Below are positions 1 through 13,200 of a stretch of 64,000 nt of DNA, piece after piece. The notes beneath the pieces were generated by a model. That model had not been told where the DNA came from, searched no databases, and saw only the letters and a list, made by a program, of their open reading frames with translations. Source of the stretch: Apostichopus japonicus (taxonomy: Eukaryota > Echinodermata > Holothuroidea > Aspidochirotida > Stichopodidae); assembly GCF_037975245.1 (NCBI RefSeq), contig NC_092582.1, positions 1,136,001 to 1,200,000 on the forward strand, given 5' to 3'. The position numbers were made by a program, and so were the translations under genes. Position 1 is the stretch's first letter. Every line of letters begins with the position of its first letter.

Positions 1-3000
1 GACAATTGGTGAGTTACCAAGAATCATTGTGTCCAACACAACATTTGGCGTAAAAAAGCGCCAAAATGTTCACTACAAAATTGAAGTTAGCAGTTAAGTT
101 CGACCCACTTGTATTACTTTTCGATACTCTTTCAATATTTTGGACATGCTCATATAATCTTTCGATACTCTAACATTAGTTAAGACATGCTCATATTATT
201 TTTGGACATACTTATATTAGTTCCGACATGTTTATATCAATTTGGATATACTCATATTGTTTTGGACATTTTTGAAACATATGGCATTTTTTGTATGGTT
301 TCCTCATCACTGCTGCACCTGGGATGACCTGTTTGCCCCGATCAAGAGTTTATTTCACAATGTTATTATTTTATGATTTTACAAGGTACAGTACTTGTGA
401 TATCAATCGTCGTTAGTTTTACAGTTCGTTACAAGAGGAAAACCACAGCCATAGAGCGAACAGCGGAACAGAGGGAAGACTTAAATTGCCCTAACGTTAT
501 TAATTGGTCAAATGTACATTTGTTGTGTCTACTTTAGGAACCTGGGCAGAACTGTGTTCTGACAAATACCATAGGCTGGTTCTCCAATCTATTCTCTGCG
601 CATACAAATGCTTCAACGTTTGAGCATAACGAGCTGGCTTCATGAAAGCGATTGGCTGTAAGTTGGGTGCAAACGTGGGCCCTACAAATAAGAGGGACGG
701 TGCTATTAGTGCCATTGGTGAGCTTCAAAACATTCTGGTACTAAGCAAGTTACATTCTACTGGTTTAAACAGAACTATGTACCAATCAAAACTAGTTGAT
801 ACAAACCTTAGCCGTATGAATACAACAGCATGAGAACATATCTTGGGTGTGAGGACGCGTACAAAGCCTTAACCATCAGTCCAACTCTTGCATTAGTATC
901 TAAACTAGGTTTTCAAAATGCCCTGAATACACACCGTATGGCCTACATGTCAATAAGGGTTAGTATATGTCCATGTGTAGGAGAAACGTCAACTATGCTA
1001 TACCAGTGGACTTATCCTATGTATTGTGGGAAGATAATCGATTAAGAGCATTATAATATTGTCATACTCCCCAACGTGTTTGATGCAGCAAATATGTTAT
1101 ATAATAACGCGTGTTCGATTAATATCATATTTCCGATACTTAAGTTAATGGAAAACCAACTGTATCTACACTTTAATATCACTTGGAAAGAAATTACCTG
1201 GCTACCACGTCTTTGTACTCTCAGATGAAAACAAGGATTTAAGCCCACTCAATGAGGTGGACGTTAAGGAAAATGTACAGTACTTCAAACGTAGTGGGTG
1301 TATGACGTACTTCCGGAATTATGACCTCATATATGACAGTCATATGTAAAGTTTGGAATGAGAACTTCAACTACTTCTATTTTCATTTGTAGTGGAAAGA
1401 ATTCGAAAACTGAGATCGATAGCAGAGTGAAAGTAAGATGTACATAAGAAATATATACGACAATAAGTCAGTGGTCTAAAATATAGTTAGAGCTTTAAGA
1501 GACTCAAGAAAGAACAAAAATTTGATCGACATCAGTAAAGTTTTGTTTTTAAGTATGTCAGACGAGTGTTGAAGTAATTAGAGTGTGTTTCTATACATCG
1601 TTTCACGTTAGAAAAGACAGGTACTTCCCCGAGCTTCCACTGGGAGTAATAAATCTCAAATATTGGATTATGCACTTCCTGTTACAGGACATCAGTAATA
1701 ATGGGAAACATCTACCAATACGGATGTCCCTGGCATTAGTTTTACATCATGTTAGAAAGTCACATGTGTCCTATACGTTACTTAGCAGCTGTAAATATAA
1801 CAACAGAAAGAAAGTGATTGCACAGTAACGTGCAAAATCATCTCGGAAAAATGAAGACACACAGATCCGAAATATGAAAATAATGACAGAAAAAAAGTGG
1901 CTGTCATTCTATCAAAAATATTGATAGATTGGAAAGGACAGGTGAATCTTCCTCCTTCACCTCCCCTTTTTATCCTCACAAAAAGTATTTATTTTGACTA
2001 GCCTACTTCTATAGACCTAACTGGTAGTTGGGAGGGAGAGTTGATCCTACGCAGCACCTCTTCTTTGTTAAATACTTTCACATCTGGCCTTCCCAAGGGA
2101 GATACGTTGGTAATGTAACTTGGAGATGCAAGCATCGATAATTCTGATGGGGTGCAGGAGTACACTGCAATAGTTATTCAAGGGGCTAACAATGTCAAAT
2201 AACTCCCGAAGCTACAGTATTTTAAGATAAATGTCTCCTCATGGCAAAGTAAAAAAAAATCGGCGTCCAGCTTATGACAAGAAAATGCCCAAATTTTGAA
2301 CGCCGATGGGTCAAAATACCGTATTTTGTACGCTGATTGGTCAACATACCAACCACTCGAATCCTGCGCTAACTTTTCATTGTTTGCTACAGTCGCACTC
2401 GGCTTCCTAGGCACAAGTTACTACTTTTAGTCAGTTTACCACCGTTTGTTTCGCACGCGTCGGTCAACTGAGCTACTATCATTTCTACACGCCTAACAGT
2501 GGCGCATCCGGGATATCTGTGAAGACATATATCGGTAGATATCGCAAAACTGAGCGGTGTATCATTAAGACGATAAACAGAAGCGTATCGCGTTAAAATA
2601 ATTAAACTTTGTTATAATCAAAGTATACCTTTTTAGCTAATTAAGTCAATAAATTCTGTTAATAGGGAGGCCGAATGTCTTTTTATTAAGTCTTCAAGGA
2701 AATAAAACAGAAATTACTTATGTAGTCTATGTATAATTTGGTAGATGGTCTAACGTCCTTTTTTCTTAGAATGTAGGCCTAATGTCTCCCTGTCAGAAGC
2801 GGATCATTGAGTAAGACCCTTTACTTAAGTAATATCAGTACCACTTCACTTACTACCTCTCTGGTCCTATATATATTTCAAGTTCTCAATAGATTTGAAT
2901 TTTTGAGGTGAAAAGTCGCACTTTCAAGGCACAACTGGAAATACCGATAAACGTAACATCGGAGGGAAATGGTGATTTTTTACTAAAAATTACCGCTTAG

Positions 3001-6000
3001 AGTAACAATTCAAAATTTAGTTTCAGTTTTTTTTCAGTTTTTTCTTGTAAAAAACCCAAACTTTGAGGATTTTTCATTTCAAAATAAGGCAAAACACCCC
3101 TTGATTTTTTCTTTTTTTTTTACAAACAAGGTGGTACTATGTCTCTTCCAAAAAAAAATGATCAGATTTTTTTCAGCATGACGCGTTTTGTTATTGGCCG
3201 TCAAAGACGACCTCTTTTGTACATCGGAGCAACTTAACAACTGCATAAATTAATATTGAGAACAGCTAGAACCCTGAAATTTGTTTAAGTGAAAGAATTG
3301 TATACTTGTAATTAAAGTATAAAACCCTGACAGCTCTAATATGGTTACTTTGGTAAAAATTGGCATCAAAAACCCTACCTCATGCTGAATCGCAGCATAA
3401 AAAAAAGCAACTTTAGAGTTGCACAACTTGCAAACATATTATAGGAAAGCATTGTCAATATTATTTTGTAATGTTTGTAATAGACATATTAACTTCTGAA
3501 AGAATCAAGTACCCTGAAGCAATAGTTTAGGAGCAATTCATCACTAAAAATAGCACATTTTTTAGTGAAAAGTACAAAAATCAAATATTTTGACACTTTT
3601 AAGTTGACATAACTCTACAAGACAATATTTTTGTAGCCTATTGTTTTGCGTTCCTGTTATATGGGATAGACTCTATAGGCATCTGTAATAGAAAGGTAAA
3701 AGAATGTTTAATTTCTGATGCCAAAATGTCATGGTGGCGACAAATTGCGGAATTTCAAAGTGTGATAAATCGGCCAATTGTAAAGCAATGCAACTGAAAT
3801 TTTAATAATATGCTTATTTTTATGGTGGTCCAATCATACACAAAATTTGGGAATTTTTTGAGAGGTTGCAGCAACAGCCATCCGTGATTTGACATGGAAT
3901 GACTCTATATTAACACTGCTGCTGCAAAACAGTTCTTGCGAGTTGCGAGAAGCCAGCAAAGGTAAAGAAGATCATCTCAACACCACTTTCCAGGACATTA
4001 TTTTCAAAGAAGCAGACCTTTCCTCTCCTAGACATGCCAACTTTGTCTTTAATATTCTGTATTTCTACATCTCTCTTATTCCCAAACAAGATCAAAAGAC
4101 AATTTTGCCTTTCTGGCTGAAAATAACTTTATTTTTTATGCCCACAAAAAAGAAATAAAGTCTTTAAGAGTTCAGAAACTACACATCTTTCACTAGCTAT
4201 AGCTTAAATATAAGTCACAAACTCATATGAAGCCAGCTCTCTATGTTTAAGTGGTACAAGGTAATGATCAAATCAAATCTTACAAACCATAATACCCCAG
4301 AATGCTCAAGTATGATACATGACTACAAAGTGCACCCAGTTGGGACCCTTTTTTCTACTTACTATCTTACTATCCTATGAACAGCAACCGTGCTAGGCTA
4401 CGCTGATAAACAATCATCACCTGCGACGCGGACCGGAGGTGATCGTTAGGCCACTAAGTCCGGTGAAAAGAGCTCGCGGAGCAGTAATTTGCACGAGCGG
4501 GCAATGTCCGAACAAATATAGATAATAAGGTCTGAAGTTCCCGAGGTAAAGATATGCGTGTAGAGCTGTAATTAAGTATATTAATATTGGTCAGCTAGTA
4601 CTGGTAATAGTAACAAGCCACATGTCGCAGAGGTCCCCAGCTAAGATCACGCATGTAGTCCTGCCAAGTCCCTTATTTTCAAAACGGGGCAACCCGTCAG
4701 AGAAAGTTTAGACATCCGGAGATGAGGGTGCAAGGAAATAAAACTTGCTACAAATGTTCAGTTTCTCATAGCTACTAACATAACGTGCCGTTGCAGTTAC
4801 TTGATTTAGTTTCTTTCATTCCCTTCGCATAAAGTCTGGCTAGGTCACTTCTTATGATCCATTATAAATCCAATGCATTTGCATTGGTCTCAAAATTCTG
4901 TACAATTTTGGCCAAGACCAAACATTATAGTGACCTCTTTGTTAATTAAGTTGTTTTATGCAAGTCGCATTTGAACCCCTGCTCCTTTTGCGCCCCTTTC
5001 GAGAGGTGACGTGTCTTATAATAAACGCTCTTTGATTCCAATCACAATGCCCTTGGCTGATATGATAGGGCTTTTTGATTTTGTTCCTTGTAACTTCCTC
5101 TCTTGGGGCAATATCCCTTTAACAGGTCGTAGTATTGGTTAATGATTTCCAATGGAAAGTCAGTTTTTGTCAGTGTCTTTTTTGTTTTAGCTAGTCATTT
5201 GTGTATTTGTGTATATATCCGAGTATATTCTCATCACAATATATGGATGATGGGCAAAGTAATCATTTTTCATTAGACCTTTCAAAGTTGTTATATATGT
5301 TGTCATTTCTTCAATAGAATACTATTGCTAATTTTTGAGTATCCAATAATGCAACTTCTCCAACTAACATGAAAAATCTGACGAATCACTGAAATAGTAA
5401 CAGAAAAATACCCAAACTTATGACCTCACAATTTCATTGCTTACAGAAAAAGGAACACCCCGTAAACCCGCACGCAGCTTGGAAGATGATGCCGAAGAAC
5501 CGCCCTTTACAGTATCCGAACATCATAGTTTGGTAACTTAAGAGTGCAACCACATTCTACTTTTTAAGCGCCATTTTGGCACTTGCCTGATAATTTCCTT
5601 TCTGCCCTGGCTGCAGTCAAGCCCTGCAGATGATCGTAGTCCAATATCCACTACGCCGAGTCTGAAACAAGTCGCTGTCCAAGGCACCCCGAGTCTGAGC
5701 TATCATCTTGATGATGCTAATAACGACCATACAACGATCCCCGACATTTTCCAATGACATACACGGTTTTCACATAAACTATACACAGTAGAAATGTTAA
5801 GACGGACGTACGGGGGGGGGGGGGTGGGAGGGTTCAATATTATCGAGAAAGGATTGTACTTCTAAAGAGAACAAAAAAGTTAAATTGTTGCAATTTTATT
5901 ATGGACACCATTCGCCTGTCTACCGAGAGTTGTCAAGATATTATACGTTATTTTCTATGCTAATAGGACATACGCTCCAGAGAACAGGTGGAACCTTTCA

Positions 6001-6119
6001 AGTATAGAAGAACTGTCGAACTAGGATTTCGCTTTGAAAAAAAAAGCAAATCTAAGAATTCCCTTCCGCAGTCACTGTTTAAGGTCAAATAAAAAACAGT
6101 TAAGTCATTAGACACAGCG
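1..6119. other. no gene recognised
   Basis: AT-rich sequence with scattered T and G runs (for example a G run at about 5813). The longest open frames are 91 codons or less and show no domain, signal peptide or splice pattern I could support. Confidence 0.7.
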
Positions 6120-7053
6120 AGTAAAACTAATAAAACAAGTTAGTTACTGCTAGTATATCTCCATGAGAACTGAAACTAAGCATTCCACATTAAATATATA
6201 TGATCAACGTCAAGCTCCCATTAAATCTGTAAGGGTAAAACACATTTGTCCACATATTACCAAACTGTATTTATACTCGTAATTAGTTTCCACACCAATA
6301 CATTTTAGATATCTCATTAAACCGCCGAAGTGCTGTTATTTTCAGTGCAATGCATATCACTTATATGCATTACACTTAAAGTAGCACCGGCCGTTGGATG
6401 AATGTTTCAGCTGTAGCAATTTTAAGTTTCCAAAAAATTATAATTATTTTGACATTTCATATCGCTGAAAGATTTATTCTAAAATTAGTTATATTACTCT
6501 TTTACTTTCAAATCGCAATATTTCATGTCGAAATTTTAACGTTGACTTCATTATCACACTTTAGGTGTTTCATCTCGCCACATCGCTTTTATCTCAATAT
6601 TTTTAATTCGACGTTTCATCTCGCAATGTTAAGGTTTCGTCTCGTAATTCTACGTTTTATCACAACCGATTGACATTTTTTCTCGAACAATACCACCCAG
6701 TAGTAACGCCTTAGATCGAACTCTAGGTGGTATATCTTGAATCTTTGGCGTTGCATATATCTCAAATGACAACATTTTTGCTAGAAACTACAACATTTTA
6801 ATACTATAATATCTACTTGAACAATATGACGGATTATGAGAGTAAAAGAGATTGTTTGAACTATTCAGTTGCTCATTGTGCGGTGTCAGCTTATATGACT
6901 CTTGAGCTGGGAGTTGTCACTATGGGAAATTCAAGACACTTTGTCATGACAAAGTTAGATTTTCGTCGGGCAAAACTGCCGGTAAACGCCCCAAAACCCA
7001 CCTGTCTCTTTTCTAAAATTGTAGTCGTTATGTTTATCTAATATGCATTTAAA

Positions 7054-7295
7054 CTATACATTTATACACAGTGGAGGTCTTCCGGGAAATGAGTGTTTCT
7101 TCGAGGGCGTCCATTCACCTTCCTTGCACTTCATATAGCGTGAACCTCTATGCTCGTAGCCTTCAGGACACTTGACACGAATATATTCCCCGTTCCTCGT
7201 CAACGTACCGACTAATTCGCGTAAAGGAATTACTTGAACCGTCCTCTGGTTTTCGTTTACATCCCCATAGGGCAAATCCGTTGAATTGCAAGATG
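7054..7295 (-). CDS. terminal CCP exon with stop codon, copy A
   Basis: The acceptor TTCTTCAAG|CA lies at 7296-7297. Two bases complete a phase-1 codon, and 79 codons then lead to TAG at 7056-7054. The cysteine pattern is SCNST, VKCPEGYE, MKCKEGEW and PPLCINV, a full CCP that ends the protein four residues after its last loop. The exon matches 22296-22537 closely. Confidence 0.85.
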
Positions 7296-10200
7296 CTTGA
7301 AGAAATGGAAAGCAGTGTTTTGAATGAGATGATCAATCCACTAAACATTTTTTTAAAGCAGACATAAAAAGTCTGGGATAATATTTAAAGTCCATTAATT
7401 AATGTAAACCTTAAAAGTTACGTGATAAAACAAAGGTCAAATGTCAATCTTGGCCAAATTTGTGGCAAAAGATGTGTTACAAACTCCTCTTTTATAACAT
7501 TAAGGTTGATGGACTGATAAGTAAATACCAACCCATATACCTGAAACACATCTACGCACAAATTTGGTCACTTGACCTCTATAGGAAATTTAGTGTTAAA
7601 CTTGATGAAAAAAGTATGTATATATGTATTTTAGATTCTCCTGCAAGCAGGAACTCGCAAAGAAGCCTCATTGGCTTATCAAAGTCGCAAGCTGACCGAA
7701 GTCATTCTCTTAAATTCCTATTTAACGTCCATGATTATGAATTGTCAACAACTCTGTAACTGGACGACATACATAAATCTGGGAGTGACTCGAACCGGGA
7801 CCTTATGATTGGAAGGCACCGGCGATAACGACTGAGCTAACACTCCTAGAGTACTTCCTAAAAGAGTACTTCCTAAAATTAAAATCCTCCTTTCTCCTGT
7901 CGTTGCGTCACTACTTTTAGCTAAACTTTGGTAACGAGTGGCTGGTGCCTGCAATTTACCTGGCGGTACTGTCAGGCAGTGTGCTGACACCAAAGCTAGG
8001 CTAGGTTATGAGGAATTTGTGAAGGTGTGCTGTTGATCTACGCAATGATAGCAGCTTCAGAACGAGCGGAGTTACTTCCGCCAGCAAATCGACCACAACC
8101 GAAGGCAGAGTGAGACGCGGGCACACCTATGAATTCTTAAGAAATGTAATTGGTGATATACCTATACAATATGTTTGACTACCGCGCACCTAATGTAATG
8201 ACGACGCTATGGTAAAAACGCCTAATCTAATCATATAGTAATAATAGTATACGGAAATACCCGTTTACGGACTGCTATGAATATTTATTCTCTAAACTGA
8301 TACCGTGCGCAGTAAAACTCGGCCTAGTTGGCACGCGCGTGAGCGGTATAAAATGGCTAGCGAAATACAGATAGAACTCGGGACTAAGCTAATTCTGACC
8401 TCAGAATAACGCACTGGTGCAATAGCTAGTAAAGACACGCTTATACGTCTTTGAACTGATTCTAAAGAAGCGCAATCTTAAGGCTAAATCAAATGCTAAG
8501 GAGTTCGTATCTTAAATATATACGTGTCTTATCGAATTCACGACACTTGTTGGAGAAAACGTGCAAATAGCGTACGCTTGTATATCAAAGCAACAAGTGA
8601 GGTCAAATGTCGAGGACCATTCCATTATGGCATACCGTGCAATTGACTCGGACACCTCAAACTTAACATAGGTGAATGAAATGTGATCCACTATACCTCT
8701 GACCTTCGACGCTACGACGGCCACTGAGGTACTTATACAATATGCACACGCCCAACCCTCAACATGTTTGAAGACATCAGCGTTATACGGTCCGCGACAC
8801 ACATATTTTTCACATCGAGGGACCAAATAAATAGGAATCAGAATAGAAACGCTTTATTGCGTGATCCCATCTTCCAGATCGTAATACATGAACGTACGGT
8901 GATCTGTATGGGTGCAAGTATACGTTTGCTACAACACCCACCAACTCCTCACACAGACAAACACATAACCGGACACATGACGTCATCTAGCCCCCCCCCC
9001 TCAATGGAACCTTCATCACGTATTCCTGCATCACCATGATGGACCTCATAGTTCCCGTACATATTCAACAACATACATTTCCATTGCAACTGTTGCTATG
9101 TTAACATTATATGTACATTACATGTATAGGGATGATATAGGGATGATCTCTTGGTTATGAACATGCCATACTGATATAATAGCTGAAAGTGTCATAACCA
9201 TATAGAAAGTAACGACGGTTTGACTGTCCCTTGTTTTAAAGACTGTTACAACGTTTTAATGGGCGTCAAATGTCAAAGATCATGAGTTCAGTGAGATCAA
9301 AACTCATCTACTTATTAACATGGTGGATCTATGTTTATCGATGTGCCTCCAAAATTATTATATCATAATGGTCGTATACCCAAATTTTGGGATGAGATCT
9401 GAAACTATATTGATTACGTATATGTTTCATTTGGGGAACCTGTGAAATGTCTCCTTAATTGACCCGTACGTATACTAACGAATATAACCGATAATGTTTA
9501 TACTTCTTTGTTCGCAATTTGGCGTTATTTTTATAGTTATTATATTAATGAAAATGGACAAGAACTTCTTTGGAATACGAGCCAACACGATAGGACAATA
9601 TATCTGCTTTCGGCTGAGTGTGTTATAACTGACCGGTAGTAACATGCATGGTAAGAAAGACGCAAAATTTCGTTGAAAGCAGGTTCCTTGATATGTTGTA
9701 ATCTTATCCATTCATACAATGAAGCGCTGACCTGAAACTCGGTGGGTCTGACTGTCAAGATGGGGTGGGTGTACAATAGCGTGACACAATACGATGGGGC
9801 GGACAAACCACTTTTTAGGTGAGGGGTCAAAAGGCAGAGTGGTGGGTCTATATTTGTGTATGCATGTGAAAATGATGATGTTGTGTCACGAACTCTTCCA
9901 AAGGACAGACTGACTTGAAACTCAGTGAGTGTGTGCATTTGTATGGGATCTCGTGCTCATGTTACTTATTACGGTATAGATTCATAGGTAAGATGTCAAA
10001 CGACCAGTTACTAAACACAGAACCTATGGCTGTAAAGCGCATACCAAAATGACAAATTGGCCGAAATCTTCGAAACCATGTTGGATAAGTGGAGAACTAC
10101 TTGTTTAAAGGTAACTTAAACCTGTTGAGTATGTACCTAGCCATGGGGCGCTGTGCATACATGACTAAGTCAGGTCTTATGGGTAAAAGGTCAGTTGTCT

Positions 10201-13200
10201 AAGGTAGCAATAACGAAAACAGCATATTGATTATAAAAAGTATATCAAAATGACAAAACCCATGTTAAATTCCAGAGACTGTAGGTTTACAGTGAACGAT
10301 TTAATGTAAAACGACAATGATCACATCGCCAATGGCTATGTTCAACGGGTTAATTTCGGCAAGATCTATGCACGTACCAATATTCAAGGCGGTAGTACTG
10401 CAAACGTGGTTAGTCATAATGATGGTAACCGTTTGGGATAAGATCTGCAATTCCATGGATTGCTTACTTATTCCATCTGTACTAGCTTTTTATAGTTGCG
10501 TTGTCGAAGGGGTGTGAGGTATTAAGAGCTTGGCGTTCCCCCTCCTTTCTTTCTTTTTTTTCTTTTTTTTTTTGTAATTTAAAAAGTGACCTTTTGTGCA
10601 GAAATTAAGAAGGCTGTCATACGATTGTTCCCATTTGTTAAAAAAATAAAGAAAATTGCAACGAAATGCCATTTTTTTTTTTTTTTGAAGAACCTTAAAT
10701 AATGGCAACTCTGGTACAGAATGCACATCAAATAATCCAATTTGTCGGAACGTTTTGCGGTGAAGTCACATATCCCAGTGTCCTTCGAAGTTTATCCTCC
10801 CCAACCCCATGTCCCCACTACAGACAGGACCCGCCTCAGCCGCTTTTGTTAATGTGAATGCTTACAGAAGATGTATTTGGTTTTGCATTTCTGACTTAGC
10901 TTTGGGAATATATTCTCGAAAAAAATTGGAGCGATGTGGTTGACATGAATGCAGATATGACCTTTTAATTTAATTGGCAGTAAACTTTCGTCAACTTCTT
11001 TAATAGTTTTGGTAGTCGTCGTGGCAATGGAACAGATTCTATCGGACTTTAAAAGGAAACAGCCAGGCAAAGTACTACCGAGTTCCGTGTTCTTGTGTAA
11101 ACAAAATCCTTACCTGTACTACATATCGGTTCGGCGTTCTTTTGCCATATTCCTTTTGAACACGACCAAATGACTTTTTGGTTTATTGGAAAATAACCAT
11201 CATCACACAGGTAAGAAAGACCGCATTTGTTGGGCTGGACACTTATTCCTTGGCAGCTATCGTTGAATACCCACATGACATCTTCTCTAGGCTTTTGACA
11301 ATATCCTAGAGGAAAAATTACGAAAAGCCTCGTTGGAAAAATAACATGTTATTTAATATGTTCCGTTGATGTTAGCTTGACAGAAACTTATTTTCCTTAT
11401 TCAATTTTAATTCCAACTCCATGTCCTTGGTATATCGGTGCCGATTTCACAAGCTTCCCAGTTAACATGTGTTTGAATACTCAACTGTAAGAAATTGAAA
11501 CACAAACGCGTGGTTCTAATCTTGGCAGGAAAGTACCAAAGATTTTTGGAATGGGACATGTTCCAGTAATAATTGACGATCCGGCATACAGGTTGAAATG
11601 GGGAATGTATTGGATATTGTATAGAAATATTCAGCTTGATCCCCACATTACATAACAATGACTTTAGTGACGCGGAGAACTACTTAATTACTGATATAGC
11701 TATAAATTAAATTAATTTGAGTGATCACTTCATATTGTTTCGACTACATGGTATAACCAACCCGGCACGGTTTCCTGTAAGTACATTACTGTCAAATAAA
11801 GCTAAGCTCGTACAGCAAAATTTGCAGTATATCATAATTTGAACATAATTAGCACTTTCAGAGGAGCAACCACCAGTATGCAGATTCGACCAGGCGCGGC
11901 GGAACGGAAAAATTATTGGGGGGGCTAATGTGTGGAGACTATCTAAGCGGAGCGCCACCATCGGTTGGCGCGGAGCGTACAAGAAAATTTTGTTTTTTTT
12001 CAAACCCCCAGATGGCCGAAAACGGCACTTCCCGAGTGTTTTATGCTGCGAATACCTAGCCCTAAAATATGGGTCTCAAGCCTGCAATTTCTCAGATTGC
12101 ACGTAAAAGTCTGTAAAAACATTGTAATTTGTATATTCGATGGTGTTTTAATAAGAGAGTAGCTATTACTCGAAGTGTACTTGCAAAGACGTTTTTGAGT
12201 GTAGTAAGGGCAGTGGCGGAGCTAGGGGTATTGGTCGGGGGGGCAAGAATGGACTGTAGGGGCGCTTTCGACACTATCTAAGCGGAGCGCCACCACAGGT
12301 TGGCGCGGTGCGTACAGAAAATTTTTGAGTAAAGTTACTCCCTAGATTGCAGGAAATGACCCTTTTCGGGCCTTGCTAATTTGCAGATAAACGGAGAATA
12401 AGTATAGTTGTCGTCGCCATTTTGTCCGAAAATTACACCAACAGAATATGACAAATGTCAATAGGTATATGAGAGCGCAATAAAATAGTCAATAATCGCG
12501 AATAAGTTAAAAGTAGTGAAAAGCTGAAAAGGGCGCCAGCAGTCAATTTGAGTCCGTCAGGAGGGGGGGGGGGATCCGCCCCCTGACTGTATATATGGAC
12601 GCTCCGCCCTCTAAGTAAGGGGATGTTGGAGAACTGGCTGAAATGAGGCAAGTCATTGGCCTAAGACGAAGTTGTGTTACGCTTACCGGTACTCACACTC
12701 ACTGCTTCCACTTTTCACGGGGCGTGAAGACGCGGTTGGGGTGAAAATGTGGTCTATAGCCAGGGGACGGGCCGAGGGACCAGTGTGCATCGGACAGATC
12801 GTCAAGTATGCATTGAAAAATGGGCAGATGCACGTTTCGGAGCCTTGGTAAATATTGGGGGGGGCTTATCATGCATTTGCCCCCTCAACTTTTTCATTGG
12901 GGGGCTGAGCCCCCCAAGCCCCCCCCCCCCGGTTCCGCCGCCACTGGATTCGACGTATTTCATTTCAATATAATAATAATAATAATAATAATAATAAGGG
13001 ACTCTGTTAAAGGGAAGACGACTGTCATAATACAATAGGCTGAACTGTGTCACATTCGGGTTCTTTCTACACAGCCTCGTCCGAGTCCAAGACATTTAAA
13101 AACAAACTCAAGTCATCTAATAATGTTAATAATATAGGTCGCCAAATTCAACTCACCCGTGCATTCAGGAACATCTGCGCTCCACGTTCCATCACCCTGG

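Noticed and set aside
9540-9938. 132-codon minus-strand frame, with a similar 105-codon frame at 23785-24102
   Set aside because: It lies in intron sequence shared by both CCP copies. The two frames are not conserved in length, and neither shows splice sites or a domain.
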